NCBI RefSeq assembly: GCF_014596575.1
Contig: NZ_NASZ01000013.1
Coordinates: 41,523-105,522, forward strand
Reading direction: 5' to 3'
Source: Flavobacterium pokkalii
GTDB lineage: Bacteria; Bacteroidota; Bacteroidia; Flavobacteriales; Flavobacteriaceae
Length of the DNA stretch: 64,000 nt
Positions 10,590-21,966 of the stretch are shown here, piece after piece. The position numbers were made by a program, and so were the translations under genes. The notes beneath the pieces were generated by a model that was not told where the DNA came from, did no database searches, and saw only the letters and a program-made list of their open reading frames with translations. Every line of letters begins with the position of its first letter. Position 1 is the stretch's first letter.

Positions 10590-10632
10590 TACAATCGCTT
10601 TAAAAAGGATGGATTAGAAAGAAGTTGATTTT

Positions 10633-11070
10633 TTAATCAGTTGAAAATCGATTGTTCCAATACAGCATTAGCATTAAGGTTACAATTACCGATGAGGCAA
10701 GTCCTTCAAACAATAATGAAATGGAGTACATGTCAATAGACGGATTTCCGCCAAAAAGGAAGGTTTCTGATAATGACTGTACAAAGGCATCGCCACCCTG
10801 TAAATAGCTGTAAATGACCAGTGCGATGATGCTCAAAAAAACACTAACTACGGAGGTGTATAGTGCTGATACGGCATTTGAAACAAATTTTTTCTTTCCT
10901 TCGATGAGGTTCATCTGAATGGTTCGGTTAACTCCGTAAAAAACAAAAATAATGTTTAAAAATCGTAAATAAAATAAATGTGCTAAGCCTAATGCTTCCA
11001 TGAGTAAAAAGTAAATAGCAATGGCAATGAAGATGATAAATCCGTTAGTGATTTCTTTAGGTGGTTTCAT
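10633..11070 (-). CDS. Small multi-pass membrane protein, paralogue A
   Basis: I do not recognise a named family. The 145-residue protein has four hydrophobic segments (about residues 9-27, 33-47, 65-86 and 113-137) and no signal peptide, suggesting a four-helix inner-membrane protein. It is the same length as the next gene and the two align end to end without gaps, with roughly half of positions identical (for example YFLLMEAL, YGVN and SLLFEG in both). The genes are 75 bp apart on the same strand and look like a tandem duplication. They lie between bioB and ribF, which may be coincidental. Confidence 0.7.
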   Translation of the reverse strand: MKPPKEITNGFIIFIAIAIYFLLMEALGLAHLFYLRFLNIIFVFYGVNRTIQMNLIEGKKKFVSNAVSALYTSVVSVFLSIIALVIYSYLQGGDAFVQSLSETFLFGGNPSIDMYSISLLFEGLASSVIVTLMLMLYWNNRFSTD

Positions 11071-11145
11071 TTTGGCAGGATTAAGATTAATGGTTTAATT
11101 TTAAAAAAAAATGGTTGGTTTTAGAGATGCTGTACTTTGTTTTTT

Positions 11146-11583
11146 CTAGTCTGAAGGATATTTCTTTTTCCAAAATAACATCAGTGAGAAAGTAACAATT
11201 ACCGCCGATACAATTCCTTCAAAAAGTAAAGAAATGTTATAGGTCATTACGGAAGGGCTTCCTACGAATAATAATGTATCCGATAAGGTTTTAATGTAGT
11301 CGTCTCCTCCTTTGGCGTAGATATAGGCAACTAAGCCTGAAATACTTAAAAATACACCAAATAATGCAGTTAGTAATGCCGAAATGGCGTTGTCTGCAAA
11401 ATTAGTTTTGCCTGCTGCAAAATTAGATTTCAGGGTTTTGTTTACACCATAATAAACAAAAACAATGTTGAATAATCGCAAGAAGTAAACATTAGAAAGG
11501 TGAAGCGCCTCCATCAACAAAAAGTAAAGAGCAATACCTATAAAAATAATAACTCCATTGTAAAATTCTTTTGAGAGTTTCAT
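11146..11583 (-). CDS. Small multi-pass membrane protein, paralogue B
   Basis: This 145-residue protein is the tandem partner of the downstream gene and has the same four-segment hydrophobic profile. Conserved positions between the pair include NG-IIFI-IA-YFLLMEAL near the N-terminus, YGVN at about 45, a polar loop rich in Gly and Lys before residue 60, and YNISLLFEG near 115. The strong conservation of YFLLMEAL suggests functional constraint rather than simple hydrophobicity. Function is unknown. The stop-to-start spacing to paralogue A (75 bp, same strand) is compatible with co-transcription. Confidence 0.7.
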   Translation of the reverse strand: MKLSKEFYNGVIIFIGIALYFLLMEALHLSNVYFLRLFNIVFVYYGVNKTLKSNFAAGKTNFADNAISALLTALFGVFLSISGLVAYIYAKGGDDYIKTLSDTLLFVGSPSVMTYNISLLFEGIVSAVIVTFSLMLFWKKKYPSD

Positions 11584-11696
11584 ACGCTTAATTTTTTAGG
11601 GTTAAAAAATAATAGTTTGATAAACAGGGTATTGTCTATCAAATTTACGTAAAATACAGGAGTTATTGTAAAAAAAGTAGTTGTTTTTTATTAATT

Positions 11697-12650
11697 CTAA
11701 AGATTTTCCAGGTAAGAAAGGGTCTGAATTTTGTCTTTCTCAATTTGTGCTTTTAATAAATCTACAGAATCAAATTTTTCTTCGCCACGAATGCGTTTCA
11801 GGATAGAAACACTGACTTGTTGGTTGTATAAATCGGCGTTAAAATTTAAATAATGAATTTCTACCGACAGTTTTTCACCACCCACGGTAGGATTGAGTCC
11901 GATATTCATCATTCCAAAAACTTTTTCACCGTTGAGTTGACTACTCACAATATAAACACCTTTTTGAGGAATTAGTTTGTAATCTTCCTCAATGTTGAGG
12001 TTGGCTGTGGGAAAACCAATCGTTCGTCCCAGTTGTTTGCCTTTGATAACCGTTCCGGTCAGGAAATAATCGTAACCCAGATACTTGTTGGCCAGATACA
12101 TATTGCCTTCCTGAATAGCATTTCTGATTTTAGTCGAACTTACCGAAATATCGTTGATTTCCTGTGCAGAAATTTGTTCGACTTCAAAGCCGTATTTTTC
12201 GCCAAATTCAATCAGATTGTGAATATCGGCGGTGCGGTTTCTTCCAAAACGATGGTCGTAGCCAATAATAATTTTGTGAATTTTAAATTGATCAACCAAT
12301 ACTTTTTTTACAAAATCTTCGGCTGTCAGTCTGGAAAAACTCTCGTCAAAAGGATGGATTACCAGATTTTGAATTCCTAATTGTTCCAGAAGATTGATTT
12401 TTTCAGTAATCGTATTGAGTAATTTGATTTCTGAACGTTCCTGTAAAATCATTCTTGGATGCGGAAAAAAAGTCAACACCAGACTTTCGTATTTTTCGTC
12501 AAGGGTGTTTTGAATTACTTTTTCAAGTATTTTTTTATGTCCAATATGAACTCCGTCAAAAGTGCCTAAGGTCAGGATAGTTTTTTTAGGAGAACTGAAA
12601 TCTTTTATAGAATGAAAAATCTTCAAAGCAATTATTTTATAGTAGTGCAA
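11697..12650 (-). CDS. ribF: Bifunctional riboflavin kinase / FAD synthetase
   Basis: The 317-residue protein converts riboflavin to FMN and FMN to FAD. The N-terminal FAD-synthetase domain (about 20-190) has the nucleotidyltransferase signature LGTFDGVHIGHKKIL and GYDHRFGRNR. The C-terminal riboflavin-kinase domain (about 190-315) has GRTIGFPTANLNIE and MNIGLNPTVGG. A TTG at 12626 beginning LKIFHSIKDF is a plausible alternative start, because the first eight residues after the upstream ATG add nothing recognisable to the family. Confidence 0.95.
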   Translation of the reverse strand: MHYYKIIALKIFHSIKDFSSPKKTILTLGTFDGVHIGHKKILEKVIQNTLDEKYESLVLTFFPHPRMILQERSEIKLLNTITEKINLLEQLGIQNLVIHPFDESFSRLTAEDFVKKVLVDQFKIHKIIIGYDHRFGRNRTADIHNLIEFGEKYGFEVEQISAQEINDISVSSTKIRNAIQEGNMYLANKYLGYDYFLTGTVIKGKQLGRTIGFPTANLNIEEDYKLIPQKGVYIVSSQLNGEKVFGMMNIGLNPTVGGEKLSVEIHYLNFNADLYNQQVSVSILKRIRGEEKFDSVDLLKAQIEKDKIQTLSYLENL

Positions 12651-12805
12651 ATTTAGACTATCTGAATTAAATTTAAGCGCAAGCCGATTCTATTTTTTTG
12701 TCGGTTTTTAGATGATTCATACAAAAGTTTGTGTGTGTTGAATTAATGAATTGATTTTCTAGGGTTAATTCCTAATTTGTTGAATATATTTTGGTGGAAA
12801 TGCTT

Positions 12806-12813
12806 TATTTTTG
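12806..12813 (+). promoter_or_regulatory. Candidate -7 element of the metzincin gene
   Basis: TATTTTTG fits TAnnTTTG and lies 22 bp upstream of the start codon. A TTG at 12780-12782 is a possible -33 element, but the 23-bp spacer is longer than ideal. Confidence 0.4.
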
Positions 12814-12835
12814 AAATGTAAAAAATAAACTGGTC

Positions 12836-15511
12836 ATGAGGATAAATAGTCTGTTTGTAATTCTTTTGTTGTGTTTTTCAGTGGTTCGTGCTCAGGATAA
12901 AGAACCTTGGAAGCGAATGGATTCTTCAAAGGCTCAGGTTTCGGAAAAATTGCTAAGTGGAAAGGGAATTTCAAAGGCAGTTTTGTTTCAATTGAATGAG
13001 GAAGTTTTGCAAACAAGGCTGAAACCAATTCAGGACAAAAAGCAATCAGTGGCTCGTTTAGAGATTACTATTCCTAATGCGAATGGTGTTTTAGAACGGT
13101 TTTCAGTGCGTGAAGATTCTAATTTTGATCCCGAATTGCAGGCTAAATATCCCGAGATTCGCTCTTATTCCGGCGTTGGACTTACCGATGCTACTGCAGT
13201 GGTCAATTTCAGTATGTCTCCGTTGGGAATTCAAACGATGATTACCCGAAAAAACAGTCAGGTAGAATTTATTGAAAAAGATGCTGAATCGGCCAATTTA
13301 TATGTCGTTTATAATTCTAAAAGTAAGTTAAAAGAGCGTTTTCTTTTTAGTTGTACTACGGCTGATGCAGTCAATTTAAGTCAAAAAATTAGCAGTCAGA
13401 GTGCTAAAATAGTATCCAGTGATAAAAAGTTCCGAACCCTGCGTTTGGCTTTGTCTTGTACGGGTGAATATGCGGAATATTTTGGAGGAACTGTAGATGG
13501 AGCTTTGGCGGGGATGAATGCTACGATGACCAGAGTAAATGGAATTTATAATCGGGATTTGGCGGTAAAATTAATTTTGATTGCTAATAATAGTCAGATT
13601 GTTTATACCAATGCTGTTACTGATCCTTATGATGACGCTGAAGCAGGTGTGGGGACTTCTACAGTTGAAGGAACTTGGGGAATGCAGTTGCAGAATAATT
13701 TGACTTCTGTAATTGGAAATGCTAATTATGATATTGGGCATTTGTTTGGTGCTTCCGGAGGTGGTGGAAATGCGGGTTGTATTGGTTGTGTGTGTGATGC
13801 GGGAAAAGGAAGTGGTTATACATCGCCATCTAGTGATAAGCCGGAGGGAGATACTTTTGATATTGATTTTGTAGCTCACGAAATGGGACATCAATTAGGT
13901 GCCAATCATACGTTTTCTTATGATATTGAAGGAACGGTGGCGAGTGTAGAGCCGGGAAGTGGTTCTACGATTATGGGTTATGCCGGAATTACAACCGATT
14001 ATGACGTAGAGCAGCATTCGGATGATTATTTTTCTTTTATCAGTATTGCTCAAATTCAAGATAAGCTGGCAACCAAAAGTTGTCCTGTGGTAACTACAAT
14101 TAGTACGGCTGCACCCACAGTGAATGCCGGAGCAGATTATACGATTCCTAAAGGAACTGCCTTTGTGTTGAAAGGAACAGGAGGTGCTTCGGAAGCAGTG
14201 ACTTATACATGGGAAGAAAATGATCCGGCTACTTCGGCCAGTGGCGATTTAAGTTTGGCTGTAAGTACTAAAACGAACGGGCCGCTTTTTCGATCGCTTC
14301 CCCCAGAGAGTAGTGCTGTTCGATATATGCCAGGCTTTGATAATGTTTTGGCGGGAAGATTGAGAGGGAAATGGGAGTCGGTCTCGGACGTGAGTAGAAC
14401 TTTACATTTTGTTTTAACGGCTAGAGATAATGGAGCGGAAGGTTTGGCTCAAACCTTATCAGACGAAATGGTCGTAACAGTAAATGCAAATGCCGGACCT
14501 TTCGAAATTACCTCTCAAAATATTGATGATTTAAGTTGGTTTCAAGGAACAGAACAAACGATTACATGGAATGTTAATGGAGCAAATGTTTTGCCGGGAG
14601 CTGCGAAGGTAAATATTAAACTTTCGACTGATAATGGAGAAACCTTTCCGGTTACTTTGGCTTCAGCGGTGGATAATGACGGTTCGGAGAAAATAACTGT
14701 TCCAAATGTATCTTCGCAACTTTGCAGAATATTAATCGAGCCTGTTGATAATATTTTTTATGCAGTTAATAGCAAAACTTTTGCAATAGGTTATACAGTG
14801 ACATCTGATTGTCAAACGTATGCTTTGCCTGAGACGCCTTTGTCTATCCCGGAACAAGCAAATTTCAGGACTAAAACCATTACGGTTCCGGCTACTACGG
14901 CTTTAATCTCGGATGTGAATTTTAATATTGATTTTTCACATGATTATTTTTCGGATGTACAGATGGAATTGGTAAGTCCTCAGGGAACTGTTGTTAAGTT
15001 GTTTTATAACAGTTGCGGGACTGGTAGTGGAAGTTTGTTGTTAAAGTATGATGATGCCGGAGCTGATTTGTCCTGTGGAAATGCAGCTTTGCAAACGGTT
15101 AAAGCTTTAGGGGTTTTGAGTGATTTTAATGGGGAGAATCCTCAGGGGAACTGGACTTTGCGTTACAGAGATATTTATTTGACGGATACCGGAACTATTA
15201 ATTCGGCTTCAGTTGAAATATGTACACAGAGCTTTACTTTAGTTCCTTATGAAGATATAAGTAAGGAGATAATAGTGAGTTCGGAAAAATATGACGGGAA
15301 TTTCAATGTAAAATACATTAGTACTTCTGCTAATGATATTGATATTTTTGTTTTTGATCTTTCAGGGACAAAAGTTTTTGAACAACGATACGCCAATACG
15401 GGAGGTTTTGACAAGAATATAGAGTTGTCGGATTATTTGCAATCGGGGATTTACTTTGTTGTTTTAAAAGACGGAAGTGTAGAAAAAAGGGCTAAAATTA
15501 TTATTAAGTAA
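12836..15511 (+). CDS. Secreted reprolysin-like zinc metalloprotease with P-domain and T9SS sorting domain
   Basis: The 891-residue protein has a clear signal peptide (residues 1-19, ending VVRAQ). A propeptide-like region precedes a metzincin catalytic domain at about 200-420. Zinc ligands and the catalytic Glu are in HEMGHQLGANH (residues 348-358), and the downstream IMGYAG provides the Met-turn. An Ig-like region follows, then a proprotein-convertase P-domain-like region (about 660-810, with DVQMELVSPQGT and NWTLRYRD). The last 75 residues form a type A T9SS sorting domain (VFDLSGTKVFEQ, SGIYFVVLKDG). The product should be a surface or secreted protease. It is a single gene with its own terminator. 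Confidence 0.9.
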   Translation: MRINSLFVILLLCFSVVRAQDKEPWKRMDSSKAQVSEKLLSGKGISKAVLFQLNEEVLQTRLKPIQDKKQSVARLEITIPNANGVLERFSVREDSNFDPELQAKYPEIRSYSGVGLTDATAVVNFSMSPLGIQTMITRKNSQVEFIEKDAESANLYVVYNSKSKLKERFLFSCTTADAVNLSQKISSQSAKIVSSDKKFRTLRLALSCTGEYAEYFGGTVDGALAGMNATMTRVNGIYNRDLAVKLILIANNSQIVYTNAVTDPYDDAEAGVGTSTVEGTWGMQLQNNLTSVIGNANYDIGHLFGASGGGGNAGCIGCVCDAGKGSGYTSPSSDKPEGDTFDIDFVAHEMGHQLGANHTFSYDIEGTVASVEPGSGSTIMGYAGITTDYDVEQHSDDYFSFISIAQIQDKLATKSCPVVTTISTAAPTVNAGADYTIPKGTAFVLKGTGGASEAVTYTWEENDPATSASGDLSLAVSTKTNGPLFRSLPPESSAVRYMPGFDNVLAGRLRGKWESVSDVSRTLHFVLTARDNGAEGLAQTLSDEMVVTVNANAGPFEITSQNIDDLSWFQGTEQTITWNVNGANVLPGAAKVNIKLSTDNGETFPVTLASAVDNDGSEKITVPNVSSQLCRILIEPVDNIFYAVNSKTFAIGYTVTSDCQTYALPETPLSIPEQANFRTKTITVPATTALISDVNFNIDFSHDYFSDVQMELVSPQGTVVKLFYNSCGTGSGSLLLKYDDAGADLSCGNAALQTVKALGVLSDFNGENPQGNWTLRYRDIYLTDTGTINSASVEICTQSFTLVPYEDISKEIIVSSEKYDGNFNVKYISTSANDIDIFVFDLSGTKVFEQRYANTGGFDKNIELSDYLQSGIYFVVLKDGSVEKRAKIIIK

Positions 15512-15524
15512 TAGTTGTTAAAAT

Positions 15525-15556
15525 AAAAATGGCAGGAAAATTATCCTGCCATTTTT
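15525..15556. terminator. Bidirectional terminator between the protease gene and pth
   Basis: AAAAATGGCAGGA (15525-15537) pairs perfectly with TCCTGCCATTTTT (15544-15556) around a 6-nt loop. The right arm overlaps the end of pth, which converges on it. Confidence 0.9.
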
Positions 15557-16181
15557 ATTTTCCATTGAAAGTTGTCATCGTGTTTTCCAAGCCTGCTGTT
15601 CCAAAAGATTTAATGGCTTCAGAGGCGATTTCTAAACGTTCCGGAAGCGCATTGTTTTCGGCATCGTTCCATTCGCCAAGGACATAATCTACTTGCTTTC
15701 CTTTTTTGAATTCGTCGCTGATTCCAAAACGGAAACGCGTATATTGATTGCTGTTTAATACCAGATTGATGTTTTTTAATCCGTTGTGGCCGCCATCGCT
15801 TCCTTTGGGTTTGATGCGGATAGTTCCAAAAGGTAAATTCAAATCGTCAGTTATTACAAATAGATTTTCTAAAGGAATTTTCTCTTTTTCCATCCAATAT
15901 TGAACTGCTTTTCCGCTAAGGTTCATGTAGGTGTTAGGTTTTAATAGAAAAAAGCTTCTTCCTTTAAATTTGTATTCTGCTAATGAGCCTAATTTTACGG
16001 TTTGGAAATCGAGGTTTTCTTTTTTGGCTAAATAATCTAATACTTTAAATCCGATATTGTGACGGGTATTTACATATTCGGCTCCAATGTTACCAAGTCC
16101 TACAATTAGAAATTTCTTCATATAATCTGTGTTCTCCTCTGTTTTTGATTTTGTAAAGAGGTTATTCAACCAATTTTTCAT
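15555..16181 (-). CDS. pth: Peptidyl-tRNA hydrolase
   Basis: The enzyme releases tRNA from dropped-off peptidyl-tRNA. The core begins with KKFLIVGLGNIG and contains NTRHNIG with the catalytic His, KPNTYMNLSG, DDLNLPFG and KGSDGGHNGLKNI. I place the start at the ATG at 16181 (MKNWLNNLF), giving 208 residues with a short hydrophilic N-terminal extension that is common in flavobacterial annotations. An upstream ATG at 16232 keeps the frame but adds an unlikely leader. The minimal start at MKKFLIVG (16118) is also possible. Confidence 0.95.
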   Translation of the reverse strand: MKNWLNNLFTKSKTEENTDYMKKFLIVGLGNIGAEYVNTRHNIGFKVLDYLAKKENLDFQTVKLGSLAEYKFKGRSFFLLKPNTYMNLSGKAVQYWMEKEKIPLENLFVITDDLNLPFGTIRIKPKGSDGGHNGLKNINLVLNSNQYTRFRFGISDEFKKGKQVDYVLGEWNDAENNALPERLEIASEAIKSFGTAGLENTMTTFNGK

Positions 16182-16315
16182 GTTGCAAAAATAAGTATAA
16201 ATTTCAATTACAGCGGTCAATGTCAATTTCAATAATCAACTTAATGTATGTGGTATGGTTTGTTTTTTGCATTACAATTGCAATTGATTTTTGTTATTGA
16301 CATTTGTTTCAAAAA

Positions 16316-16345
16316 AAAAGCACCAATCTTTCGATTGATGCTTTT
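16316..16345 (-). terminator. Intrinsic terminator of the prs-rplY unit
   Basis: AAAAGCACCAATC (16316-16328) pairs with GATTGATGCTTTT (16333-16345), with one mismatched position and a TTTC loop. The long A-run at 16311-16319 is a U-tract on the minus strand. Confidence 0.85.
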
Positions 16346-16365
16346 GGTGTATGATTGAAAAAAAA

Positions 16366-16977
16366 TTATTTTTTCTTTCCTTTTGCTGGTGCTTTTGCTG
16401 CTTTTGCTGCTTCTTGAGCTGCTTTCATAGCCGCACGAGACATCTTCACCTGACAGATTACTGTGTTGTCCGGGTGCATGATTTTGAAGTTTTCAGAAGG
16501 AACTTTAGTGATATAAAGTTTGTTACCCATTTCAAGTGGAGTAATATCAGCAACAACATAATCTGGAAGATTTGCTGGTAAAGCTTTTACTTTTAATTTA
16601 CGGTTTGTGATACGTAAATCTCCACCTGCCATAACTCCTTTAGAGTTACCAGTGATTTTTACAGGAACTTCTACAGTTACTTCTTTGTTGTCGAATAATT
16701 GGAAGAAGTCAATGTGTAAAATTTTGTCAGATACCGGGTGAACCTGGATATCTTGTAAAATAGCATTGAAAGACTTACCGTTTCCAAGGTCAATCACAAC
16801 TGTGTGAGCGTTTGGAGTGTAAACCAAGTTTTTGAATGCTTTTTCTTCTGCTGAAAAATGAACTGGTTGATCTCCTCCGTATAACACGCAAGGAACCGCT
16901 CCAGCATTACGTAAGGCTTTAGTAGCAACTTTGCCCACGCTTTCTCTTTCTGATCCTTTAATTGTAATCGATTTCAT
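16366..16977 (-). CDS. rplY: Large ribosomal subunit protein bL25 (Ctc/TL5 type)
   Basis: The 203-residue protein is the long CTC/TL5 form of bL25: an N-terminal 5S-rRNA-binding beta-barrel (about 1-90, beginning [24 protein letters not shown], with VPCVLYGG) followed by a C-terminal domain (about 95-180). The Lys/Ala-rich tail ([14 protein letters not shown]) is typical of flavobacteria. The gene is 104 bp downstream of prs on the same strand, the usual prs-rplY-pth order, and is followed by a strong terminator. Confidence 0.96.
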   Translation of the reverse strand: MKSITIKGSERESVGKVATKALRNAGAVPCVLYGGDQPVHFSAEEKAFKNLVYTPNAHTVVIDLGNGKSFNAILQDIQVHPVSDKILHIDFFQLFDNKEVTVEVPVKITGNSKGVMAGGDLRITNRKLKVKALPANLPDYVVADITPLEMGNKLYITKVPSENFKIMHPDNTVICQVKMSRAAMKAAQEAAKAAKAPAKGKKK

Positions 16978-17044
16978 TTTAAATATTTATAGTTATTAAT
17001 ACTCTTTTTTTTGAGCACTATATTTTAGTGCTTTTTATAGTGAG

Positions 17045-17079
17045 ATTGCTTTGTTCTGATAGCTATCGGAACTCGCAAT
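17045..17079. repeat. Palindromic intergenic element (REP-like)
   Basis: ATTGC (17045-17049), GTTC (17053-17056), a central GATAGCTATC palindrome (17058-17067), GAAC (17069-17072) and GCAAT (17075-17079) form an imperfect hairpin just after the prs stop codon. The GAGATTGC and CGCAATGAC ends resemble palindromic elements that recur between flavobacterial genes. There is only one copy in this window. Confidence 0.5.
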
Positions 17080-17081
17080 GA

Positions 17082-18023
17082 CTACATGATAAACTTTCCG
17101 CTGATGGAATTGTTGTTTTGTACCATGTGCATTACTTCTGCAAAAAGTGGAGCGCAACTTACCACTTTAATTTTCTTAGATTCTCTCTTTAATGGAATAG
17201 AATCGGTAACGATTAATTCGCTTAATTTTGACTCTTCAATTCTTTCGTATGCTGATCCGGAAAGAATTGCGTGAGTACAGATGGCTCTAACACTTAAAGC
17301 TCCTCTCTCAATCATTAAATCGGCAGCTTTTGCTAAAGTTCCTCCGGTATCAATCATGTCGTCTACTAAGATAACGTTGCGTCCTTTAACTTCACCAATC
17401 AATTCCATGGTGTCAATAACGTTAGCTTGTTTTCTTTGTTTGTAACAAATAACAACGTCAGATTCTAAGAATTTAGAGTAAGCATAAGCTCTTTTAGAAC
17501 CACCCATATCAGGAGAAGCAATAGTTAGGTTTTCTAACTTTAAGCTTTCTACATAAGGAAGGAATATTGTTGATGCAAAAAGATGATCAACTGGTTTTTC
17601 AAAGAATCCTTGGATTTGATCAGCGTGTAAATCCATAGTCATAATCCTTGTTGCTCCGGCTGCTTCTAGCATTTTAGCAATCAATTTTGCTCCAATTGGA
17701 ACTCTTGGTTTGTCTTTTCTGTCTTGTCTGGCCCAACCAAAGTAAGGCATAACAGCAGTAATGTGTCTTGCTGAAGCACGTTTTGCAGCGTCAATCATCA
17801 ATAACAACTCCATTAAATTCTCTGAATCAGGGAATGTAGAGCAAATTAGAAAAACACGTAAACCTCTGATTGATTCTTCAAATGATGGTTGGAATTCGCC
17901 ATCACTATAATGGGATAAAGAAACCTTCCCTAGCGGAATTCCGTATGCTTCGGAAATTTTTTCAGCTAGATAGACACTTTTTGAACAAGCAAAAATTTTA
18001 GCTTCTGGTTCTCTTTGTGACAT
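17082..18023 (-). CDS. prs: Ribose-phosphate pyrophosphokinase
   Basis: The 313-residue cytoplasmic enzyme makes PRPP from ribose 5-phosphate and ATP for nucleotide, histidine and tryptophan synthesis. Visible signatures are FACSKSVYLAEKI at the N-terminus, the ATP-binding segment PYFGWARQDRK, MDLHADQIQGFF, and the PRPP-binding loop VILVDDMIDTGGTLAKAAD. Length and start are standard. It heads a unit with rplY, a conserved pairing. Confidence 0.97.
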   Translation of the reverse strand: MSQREPEAKIFACSKSVYLAEKISEAYGIPLGKVSLSHYSDGEFQPSFEESIRGLRVFLICSTFPDSENLMELLLMIDAAKRASARHITAVMPYFGWARQDRKDKPRVPIGAKLIAKMLEAAGATRIMTMDLHADQIQGFFEKPVDHLFASTIFLPYVESLKLENLTIASPDMGGSKRAYAYSKFLESDVVICYKQRKQANVIDTMELIGEVKGRNVILVDDMIDTGGTLAKAADLMIERGALSVRAICTHAILSGSAYERIEESKLSELIVTDSIPLKRESKKIKVVSCAPLFAEVMHMVQNNNSISGKFIM

Positions 18024-18216
18024 TTAATTTGTTTTTTATTCCGTTGTGCTCGATACAATCCCGTTTTACTTTGTTTAAAAGTTTAGAATGTATATAAGTA
18101 CCTCGGATGGAGTGTGTTAGTATATGTTGTTTTATCGAGCTGCAAAATTAGAAAATTAATTTGACTGTGAAAGTAAAATTTTCAGAAAATTTATTAGAAA
18201 CTTTAATAATATTTTT

Positions 18217-18224
18217 TACATTTG
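18217..18224 (+). promoter_or_regulatory. tRNA-Leu promoter -7 element
   Basis: TACATTTG followed by CACC matches TAnnTTTG and lies 80 bp upstream of the mature tRNA. The -33 region (TTAG near 18194) is poor. Confidence 0.5.
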
Positions 18225-18304
18225 CACCGTCTTAAGGAAATGAAATCTTAAACAGAGTGAAGTTTTCTTAAATACCAATGAATAATTTATTATTCACGTC
18301 CTGA

Positions 18305-18384
18305 GCCCAGGTGGCGGAATTGGTAGACGCGCTGGTCTCAAACACCAGTTCTTAGGAGTACCGGTTCGATCCCGGTCCTGGGTA
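18305..18384 (+). tRNA. tRNA-Leu (anticodon CAA)
   Basis: Acceptor arms GCCCAGG (18305-18311) and CCTGGGT (18377-18383) pair with one G-T. The D-arm contains GGTAGACGC. The anticodon stem CTGGT/ACCAG encloses loop CTCAAAC, giving anticodon CAA (18339-18341), which reads UUG leucine codons. The T-arm CCGG-TTCGATC-CCGG is intact. A short extra arm is present, as in class II tRNAs. The CCA end is not encoded (ACA follows). Confidence 0.96.
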
Positions 18385-18386
18385 CA

Positions 18387-18417
18387 AAAGCCTCTTCTTT
18401 CGAAGAGGCTTTTTTTG
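18387..18417 (+). terminator. Terminator after tRNA-Leu
   Basis: CCTCTTC (18391-18397) and GAAGAGG (18402-18408) close a TTTC loop, flanked by AAAAG and CTTTTTTT. Confidence 0.9.
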
Positions 18418-18506
18418 TTTTTAGACTTTTCTTCTTTTTTGTTTAAAACAATAAAAAGGTTGTTGAAAACTTGAATAATTATGGTTTTTTGGCAGTTTTT
18501 ATCAAA

Positions 18507-18566
18507 TTACCCCTTTTATTGTGCGGTTATACCCCCTCTTGTCTTTTGTGGGCTTATCTAAATTTG
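18507..18566 (+). promoter_or_regulatory. Regulated promoter A (ACCCC boxes plus -7) of the first GH2 gene
   Basis: The 320 bp between the tRNA and the GH2 gene hold this site. Box 1 is TTACCCCTTT (ACCCC at 18509-18513), box 2 is ATACCCCCT (ACCCCC at 18531-18536), and the -7 element is TAAATTTG (18559-18566) followed by TAAT. The boxes are 22 bp apart and box 2 ends 22 bp before the -7 element, in the -33 region. The same arrangement occurs before susC1, susC2 and the GH16 gene. It is the likely binding site of the locus HTCS (inference). The remaining leader to 18704 shows nothing else. Confidence 0.75.
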
Positions 18567-18653
18567 TAATTCAGATTTTGTTGTTTCTTATAATCAGAGT
18601 TGTTAGTTCTGGTGTCATAAATAAATTAGATGTGCCGGGGGAATTAGATTTAA

Positions 18654-21821
<3,168 letters not shown>

Positions 21822-21851
21822 GTTAATTGTTTTTTGGTGTGTTTTTTAGGG

Positions 21852-21879
21852 AACCTATGATGTTTTTTCATAGGTTTTT
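21852..21879 (+). terminator. Terminator after the first GH2 gene
   Basis: AACCTATGA (21852-21860) and TCATAGGTT (21868-21876) form a 9-bp stem with a 7-nt T-rich loop and a short T-tract. The HTCS gene downstream is therefore probably transcribed from its own promoter. Confidence 0.8.
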
Positions 21880-21966
21880 CTAATTTTAGAAATTTAAGCT
21901 TGTTTTTTTTGTGATGAAAAGAGATTAGTGAAAGAGTTGGATTAAAAAGAAATGTAATTAACCTTA

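Noticed and set aside
16182..16232. The upstream ATG of pth as the true start.
   Set aside because: It adds a 17-residue segment not expected in the family, whereas MKNWLNNLF at 16181 matches the usual flavobacterial N-terminus.
18609..18641. CTGGTG and CCGGGG in the leader of the first GH2 gene as another copy of the promoter E/F boxes.
   Set aside because: The spacing is 26 bp, the second box is a poor match, and the site lies downstream of the -7 element.
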